DNA of 9,855 bases from an uncultured Bacilli bacterium. Lineage in GTDB: Bacteria; Bacillota_I; Bacilli_A; RF39; UBA660. Shown here piece by piece: positions 5,431-9,855 of this stretch. The DNA lies in assembly GCA_934162555.1 (NCBI GenBank), contig CAKPJE010000035.1:1-9855 (forward strand), written 5' to 3'. Numbering within the stretch: the first letter of the stretch is position 1; the number at the start of each line of letters is the position of its first letter. Below the pieces are notes generated by a model that saw nothing but the letters and a program-made list of their open reading frames with translations, searched no databases and had not been told where the DNA came from. Both the position numbers and the translations under genes were made by a program.

Positions 5431-7958
5431 TTTGTCATTTCTTTTAATTTATAGATAATATTTAATGCTTCCATTGGTGTTGTATTCATTGGATCAATTT
5501 TTTCTAGTTCTTCTTCTACAACACTTTTTTTATTCATTAGTTCATCTAATGGTAAACTTTCTTGGATTTTAATATCTCTTTTTACTTCTTTATTTTCATA
5601 TATACTTAATATTTGATCAGCTCTTTTTATTAAATTATCAGGTAGTCCTGCTAAACGGGCAACATGGATTCCATAGCTTTTGTCAATACTTCCTTCTTCT
5701 ATTTTGTGTAAGAAAGTAATGTTACCATTTTCTAGATGAGCACTTACATGAATATTTTTTAAATGTTTTAAATTGTTTTCTAGATCAGTTAATTCATGAT
5801 AGTGCGTACTGAATAGTGTTTTACATTTTATGTTGTCATGGATGTATTCAATTATTGCTTGGGCAAGAGCCATTCCATCAAAGGTTGCTGTTCCTCTTCC
5901 TAGTTCATCAAATAGAATTAAGCTTTTTTCGGTTGCTTTTTTTATGGCCATATTTGCTTCATTCATTTCAACCATAAATGTTGATTCACCGCTTACTAAA
6001 TCATCACTTGCACCTATTCTTGTAAATATTTTATCAAAAATTGGTAAATAAGCTTTATCTGCTGGTACAAACGATCCTATTTGGGCCATTATCACGGTAA
6101 TTGCAAATTGACGCATATAAGTAGATTTTCCGGCCATATTTGGTCCTGTTATTAGTAATATGTTTGTATTTTCATCAAATTTGATATCATTTTTTACATA
6201 GTTATTTATAACTTTCTCAATTACTGGATGTCTATTTTCAATTATTTCTATTTTGTTATCACTTGAAAATATTGGTCTTACATAGTTGTTTTCTTCTGCT
6301 ATAGTTGCAAATGATTGTAAGACATCTATTTCACTTATTATATGAGCAATATCTTGTAATTTTACAATATATTCTTTTACTTTATTTCTTATTTCAATAA
6401 ATAGATCATATTCTATTTTGATTATTTTTTCTTCAGCATTTAATATTAAATCTTCTTTTTCTTTTAATACTTTACTTATATATCTTTCAGATGAAGCTAG
6501 TGTTTGTTTTCTTTCGTAACCATATTCATCTTTTACTAAATCTAAGCTTCCTTTTGAGACTTCAATGTAATAACCAAATACTCTATTATAACCTACTTTT
6601 AAATTTTTAATTCCAGTTCTTATTTTTTCTTCATTTTCAAATTGTGCGATAAAATCTTTACCATTTTTGCGGATATTTTTTAATTCATCTAATTCTTCAT
6701 TGTAGCCTTCTTTAATTAGTCCGCCTTCTTTTAGTGTTATTGGGGCATCTTCATTTATACTGGCATTTAATAGGTTATATAAATCATATGGTACTTCAAA
6801 CGTATTTGGATATTCTATTTTTTTTAGTATTTCTAATACTACTGGTAATCTTTTTAGGGAATTTTTTAGTTGTAATAAATCTCTAGCTGATGCAGCACCT
6901 AATGCAACTCTTCCGGTTAATCTTTCAATATCATATACTCCATCTAAAGCATCTCTTAGATCACTTTTTAAGATAAATTCTTTGATTAATTTTTCTACTA
7001 TATCTAGTCTTTTATTGATTTCTGTTTCATTTATTAATGGATTTTCGATATAGTTTTTTAGCATTCTAGCGCCTGGTGCAGTTTTTGTTTTGTCTAGTAG
7101 CCATAGTAATGAATATTGTTTTTGTTTTAATCTTAATGTTTCGGTTAATTCTAGATTTCTTTTGGTGTGAATGTCCATTTTTAAATATTCATTTGTTTTG
7201 ATTACTTTTGCTTTCATTAGATGCGATAAATCTTGCATTTCTAGCTTTAATAAATAGTTAATTAAATACTCTATTACTTTTATGTATCTTATATCTTCAA
7301 TACCTTCATAAATATATTTATATTCTGGTAAAGTTTTTATTTCATTTACAATTGTTACATCTATTTTATAATGTTCCATTAATAAATTTTTTATATTAAT
7401 ATCACATTTATCATTCATTATTAATTCTTTAATACCTATATTTACTATTTCACTTATTATGCTTGATATATCATGGTTTACTAGTGTTACGTTTACTTCT
7501 CCTGTTGATAAATCGATATATGATAATGAATATATGTGTTCAAAATCTATTAAGGCACCTATATAATTATTTTCGGTTTCGAGTAAACTTTCGTCTATTA
7601 TTGTTCCTCTTGATACTATTTTAGTTAATCCTCTTTTTACAACACCTTTTGCTTCTTTTGGATCTTCTAATTGTTCACATATACCTACTTTATGGCCGTT
7701 TTCAACTAGTTTTTCTAAATACACATTTATAGCGTGATATGGTATTCCACACATTGGTATTCTTTCTTCTAAACCAGCATTTTTGCCTGTTAAAGTTAAT
7801 TCTAGTTCATGACTTACATTTATGGCATCTTCAAAAAACATTTCATAGAAATCGCCTAATCTAAACATTATGATAATGCCTGGATTGTTTTGTTTTATTT
7901 CCATATATTGTCTCATCATTGGACTTACTTTATTTATATCTACGTCTGCTATTTTCAT
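5427..7958 (-). CDS. mutS: DNA mismatch repair ATPase MutS
   Basis: The 843-residue protein is full length for the family (about 850-860). MutS recognises base mismatches and small loops and recruits the later repair steps. The N-terminal mismatch-binding domain carries GDFYEMF, with F37-Y38-E39 as the mismatch wedge. Connector, lever and clamp regions follow (about 125-560). The ATPase domain has Walker A GPNMAGKST (605-613), GESTFMVEMNE, Walker B with D684-E685 in LILFDELGRGT, and the STHYHEL signature. The C-terminal tail contains Q799-ESLPL, a plausible sliding-clamp binding hexapeptide, and ends in the usual helical segment (TPMEALNIIYKLK). AGGAAG (7966-7971) precedes the ATG. mutL is not adjacent, and nusB follows after 50 bases. 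All core motifs are intact, so it is very likely active. Confidence 0.98.
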   Translation of the reverse strand: MKIADVDINKVSPMMRQYMEIKQNNPGIIIMFRLGDFYEMFFEDAINVSHELELTLTGKNAGLEERIPMCGIPYHAINVYLEKLVENGHKVGICEQLEDPKEAKGVVKRGLTKIVSRGTIIDESLLETENNYIGALIDFEHIYSLSYIDLSTGEVNVTLVNHDISSIISEIVNIGIKELIMNDKCDINIKNLLMEHYKIDVTIVNEIKTLPEYKYIYEGIEDIRYIKVIEYLINYLLKLEMQDLSHLMKAKVIKTNEYLKMDIHTKRNLELTETLRLKQKQYSLLWLLDKTKTAPGARMLKNYIENPLINETEINKRLDIVEKLIKEFILKSDLRDALDGVYDIERLTGRVALGAASARDLLQLKNSLKRLPVVLEILKKIEYPNTFEVPYDLYNLLNASINEDAPITLKEGGLIKEGYNEELDELKNIRKNGKDFIAQFENEEKIRTGIKNLKVGYNRVFGYYIEVSKGSLDLVKDEYGYERKQTLASSERYISKVLKEKEDLILNAEEKIIKIEYDLFIEIRNKVKEYIVKLQDIAHIISEIDVLQSFATIAEENNYVRPIFSSDNKIEIIENRHPVIEKVINNYVKNDIKFDENTNILLITGPNMAGKSTYMRQFAITVIMAQIGSFVPADKAYLPIFDKIFTRIGASDDLVSGESTFMVEMNEANMAIKKATEKSLILFDELGRGTATFDGMALAQAIIEYIHDNIKCKTLFSTHYHELTDLENNLKHLKNIHVSAHLENGNITFLHKIEEGSIDKSYGIHVARLAGLPDNLIKRADQILSIYENKEVKRDIKIQESLPLDELMNKKSVVEEELEKIDPMNTTPMEALNIIYKLKEMTK

Positions 7959-7965
7959 TGTTTCA

Positions 7966-7983
7966 CTTCCTTAATAAATTATA
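7966..7983 (-). promoter_or_regulatory. Candidate -10 box and ribosome site for mutS
   Basis: On the minus strand TATAAT (7978-7983) lies 20 bases before the mutS ATG, and AGGAAG (7966-7971) is the ribosome site. No good -35 is visible at 16-19 bases spacing, and a start about 7 bases past this -10 would leave almost no leader. The element is therefore tentative, although the preceding terminator requires a promoter somewhere in 7972-8017. Confidence 0.35.
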
Positions 7984-8017
7984 TAATATTTTGGTCTATT
8001 TTTCTAGTGTTTTGGTT

Positions 8018-8043
8018 AAAAGAAAAAGAACTTTCGTTCTTTT
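8018..8043 (-). terminator. Rho-independent terminator after the BspA-like gene
   Basis: On the minus strand AAAAGAAC, a GAAA tetraloop and GTTCTTTT form an 8-bp stem (8036-8043 with 8024-8031) followed by a T-rich tail (TCTTTT, 8018-8023). The stem begins inside the stop codon of the repeat protein. The stem is AU-rich apart from two G-C pairs next to the loop, so it may be only moderately strong. Confidence 0.7.
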
Positions 8044-9855
8044 AGTCTATTTTTTTAAGTTCGATTCTTGCTTTTGCAGTAGCATCAGTACAAGTATCTC
8101 GCATTGCAGTTGCAATTGTTTCAGTATCAGTCGTATAACCTATTATGATATGAGCAGATGGATCAGATGCGGCATTAGAAAACATTACAGAATAATTAGT
8201 TATACCTGCATTCATTATGTTTATTTGTGTTGTAAGTTTAGAGCAATTATAAAACATATAACTCATATCTGTTACATTTGATGTATTAAAACTACTTAAA
8301 TCTAAACTTGTTAAGGATGAACAACTAGAAAACATACTCCACATAGCCGATACTTTTGAGGTATTAAAACTACTTAAATCTAAACTTGTTAAGGATGAAC
8401 AACCTTTAAACATACCATACATATCCGTTACTTTTGATGTATTAAAACTACTTAAATCCAAACTCGTTAGTAATGAACAATTAATAAACATATCACCCAT
8501 GTTTGTTACTTTTGAGGTATTGAAACTACTCAAGTCTAAACTTGTTATGGATGAACAATTAGAAAACATACCACTCATATTCGTTACATTTGATGTATTA
8601 AAACTACTTAAATCTAAACTTGTTAAGGATGTACACGATTGAAACATATCACCCATGTTTGTTACTTTTGAGGTATTGAAACTACTCAAGTCTAAACTTG
8701 TTAATGATGAACAAGAAGAAAACATCCGACTCATATCTGTTACATCTGATGTATTAAAACTACTCAAGTCTAAACTTGTTAAGGATGAACAATAATAAAA
8801 CATCCAACTCATATTTGTTACTTTTGACGTATTAAAACCACTTAAATCTAAACTTGTTAAGGATGAACAATTATTAAACATATCCCACATAGTTGTTACT
8901 TTCGATGTGTTAAAATTACTTAAATCTAAACTTGTTATGGATGAACAATTATAAAACATCCATTTCATATTTGTTACATTTGATGTATTAAAACTACTCA
9001 AGTCTAAACTTGCTAAGGATGAACAATTATAAAACATATTCACCATTTTCGTTACTTTTGATGTATTAAAGTTTTTATTAAAATTAATTTGTATTAATTT
9101 TTTAAAATCCTCAAACATATCTGAACAAGAAGTGGGTGCAAATATTGGTGCTTCACTTACTATATATAAATTATATAAAGTCTTTTCTGTAGTTGTACTT
9201 GTACTACTATCCGTTTCAGATATAGTTAATCCACTATCTATTAAATATCCATATACTTTTTTCTTTTGACTTGTACTATTTGATATATCCCAACATAAGT
9301 TTTCTGCTGTACAACTGCTAGGTAAATTACTTAAATCATTACCAAAGTTAATTGTTCTTATATATGGTTTATATGTGTTATTCCAAAATTCTGTTCCACC
9401 ATTTGCACTCGAAGTACTACTATACCCATTTTTCATCATAGCATATTCACTTATCTGTACTGCACTTACTCTAATATTTGCTTCTAAATTAGATACATTT
9501 ATAAACTTATTATCTTCTATATCATCTATATATGGATTCCAGTACCAATATATAGTTAATGTTTCTGTTTGGTTTGTTGTTTCTAAGAAACTATAATATT
9601 TATGTAATTCACTCTTATGATCATTAGTTGTATAAAACTTTAAGTTAGTTGGCAAATTAGTTCTTTCTATCTCAAGTGTTGCATACATATCCACGCTTGA
9701 ACCACTTGCATCCATCGTAACAGTAAACTTTCCACTATCCCCTGGATTTATTTTACCTAAATCTATTACCTTATTATCCCATACACTATTATCACTATCT
9801 CTTAAAACAAATACAGCATTACCAGTACTACCCTTTATACTTCCATTTACTACTA
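8042..9855 (-). CDS. BspA-like leucine-rich repeat surface protein (DUF285), 5' end cut by window edge
   Basis: The frame has no stop between its end at 8042 and the right edge, so 603 residues are visible and the true start lies outside. The in-frame ATG at 9715 is internal to a domain, not the start. Numbering from the edge, residues 1-137 (LGKINPGDSGKFTV, LPTNLKFYTT, TLTIYWYWNPY) resemble the TasA/camelysin type of secreted Bacillota domain. Residues 138-269 look like the cap that precedes DUF285 repeats and contain two cysteines in SSCTAENLCWDI. Residues 270-529 are ten 26-residue repeats of the form MxxMFxxCSSLTSLDLSSFNTSKVTN. A degenerate last repeat and a short tail ending ELKKID follow, with no LPxTG or membrane anchor. 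Such proteins sit on the cell surface and bind host or neighbouring-cell ligands. The ligand here is unknown. Secretion depends on an N-terminus not seen here. Confidence 0.92.
   Translation of the reverse strand, partial: VVNGSIKGSTGNAVFVLRDSDNSVWDNKVIDLGKINPGDSGKFTVTMDASGSSVDMYATLEIERTNLPTNLKFYTTNDHKSELHKYYSFLETTNQTETLTIYWYWNPYIDDIEDNKFINVSNLEANIRVSAVQISEYAMMKNGYSSTSSANGGTEFWNNTYKPYIRTINFGNDLSNLPSSCTAENLCWDISNSTSQKKKVYGYLIDSGLTISETDSSTSTTTEKTLYNLYIVSEAPIFAPTSCSDMFEDFKKLIQINFNKNFNTSKVTKMVNMFYNCSSLASLDLSSFNTSNVTNMKWMFYNCSSITSLDLSNFNTSKVTTMWDMFNNCSSLTSLDLSGFNTSKVTNMSWMFYYCSSLTSLDLSSFNTSDVTDMSRMFSSCSSLTSLDLSSFNTSKVTNMGDMFQSCTSLTSLDLSSFNTSNVTNMSGMFSNCSSITSLDLSSFNTSKVTNMGDMFINCSLLTSLDLSSFNTSKVTDMYGMFKGCSSLTSLDLSSFNTSKVSAMWSMFSSCSSLTSLDLSSFNTSNVTDMSYMFYNCSKLTTQINIMNAGITNYSVMFSNAASDPSAHIIIGYTTDTETIATAMRDTCTDATAKARIELKKID
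8267..9046 (-). repeat. Ten 78-bp tandem repeats encoding 26-residue LRR units
   Basis: The unit start (ATG of MxxMF) recurs every 78 bases from 9046 down to 8344 with no insertion or deletion. The core encoding SLDLSSFNTS is nearly invariant in DNA as well as protein. Variation concentrates in residues 2-3 and 6-7 of each unit (VN, KW, WD, SW, SR, GD, SG, GD, YG, WS at 2-3), and the last unit is followed by a decayed eleventh copy. This pattern suggests homogenisation by recombination with selection for variable exposed positions. Confidence 0.93.
8486..8703 (-). repeat. 62-base identical direct repeat, 156 bases apart, within the LRR array
   Basis: Positions 8486-8547 and 8642-8703 are identical over 62 bases, whereas other units differ at several sites over the same span. 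The offset is exactly two units (156 bases). Both copies span the boundary encoding SLDLSSFNTSKVTNMGDMF. This looks like a recent two-unit duplication or gene conversion. Confidence 0.85.

Noticed and set aside
7919..8281. Plus-strand open frame spanning the mutS start and the end of the repeat gene
   Set aside because: It crosses a terminator and two real gene ends, is rich in Cys, Tyr and Ile from antisense repeats, and has no ribosome site.
8267..9046. CRISPR array because of regular repeats
   Set aside because: The 78-base period is in frame, the 'spacers' are as conserved as the repeats, and it encodes a known LRR family.
9713..9715. ATG as start of the repeat protein
   Set aside because: The frame stays open to the window edge, and the ATG lies inside a beta-sandwich-like domain with no ribosome site or signal peptide.
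1..9855. Mycoplasma code (TGA as Trp)
   Set aside because: nusB and xseA end at TGA and all Trp codons I read are TGG. The TGA ends alone are weak evidence because other stops follow closely, but no long frame needs TGA read-through.

Overview
The window is AT-rich (roughly 30% GC by eye) and every gene lies on the minus strand, so it is transcribed from right to left. Gene content points to a low-GC Bacillota of the clostridial or uncultured gut 'Bacilli' type: a SpoIVB-like PDZ/S55 serine protease, a nusB-xseA-xseB string, MutS, a BspA-type surface protein with 26-residue leucine-rich repeats, and a von Willebrand factor A (VWA) surface protein next to a type I signal peptidase. Tryptophan is encoded by TGG wherever I translated it, and the long frames need no TGA read-through. 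This favours the standard bacterial code over the mycoplasma code. The exact taxon cannot be read from the sequence.

Layout in transcription order. (1) 9855 to 8042: a large secreted repeat protein whose start lies beyond the right edge. Its visible N-terminal part resembles TasA/camelysin-type domains. Ten exact-length 78-bp repeats (BspA-like, DUF285) follow, then an unanchored tail; a terminator overlaps the stop codon. (2) 7958 to 3496: mutS, nusB, xseA and xseB, closely spaced or overlapping, ending in a terminator. This is a nucleic-acid maintenance and antitermination unit that may be one operon. (3) 3387 to 2431: a spoIVB-like gene as a single transcription unit with its own terminator. 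(4) 2255 to beyond position 1: a coiled-coil protein, a signal peptidase I and a VWA adhesin-like protein. The first two overlap by 4 bases and the third follows after 23 bases. A candidate promoter and a 17-base dyad precede the unit.

In Clostridia, nusB, xseA, xseB and spoIVB lie in one larger neighbourhood that also holds ispA, dxs, argR, recN and spo0A. Here the intervening genes are absent and the string is compressed. The least understood part is unit 4. A signal peptidase encoded between a coiled-coil protein and an exported VWA protein suggests a dedicated surface-protein export or assembly module, and the peptidase has substitutions in a normally conserved box. The BspA-like gene shows a recent-looking two-unit internal duplication (62 identical bases, 156 bases apart). 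No mobile element, CRISPR array, tRNA or rRNA was seen. All intergenic gaps are shorter than 150 bases.
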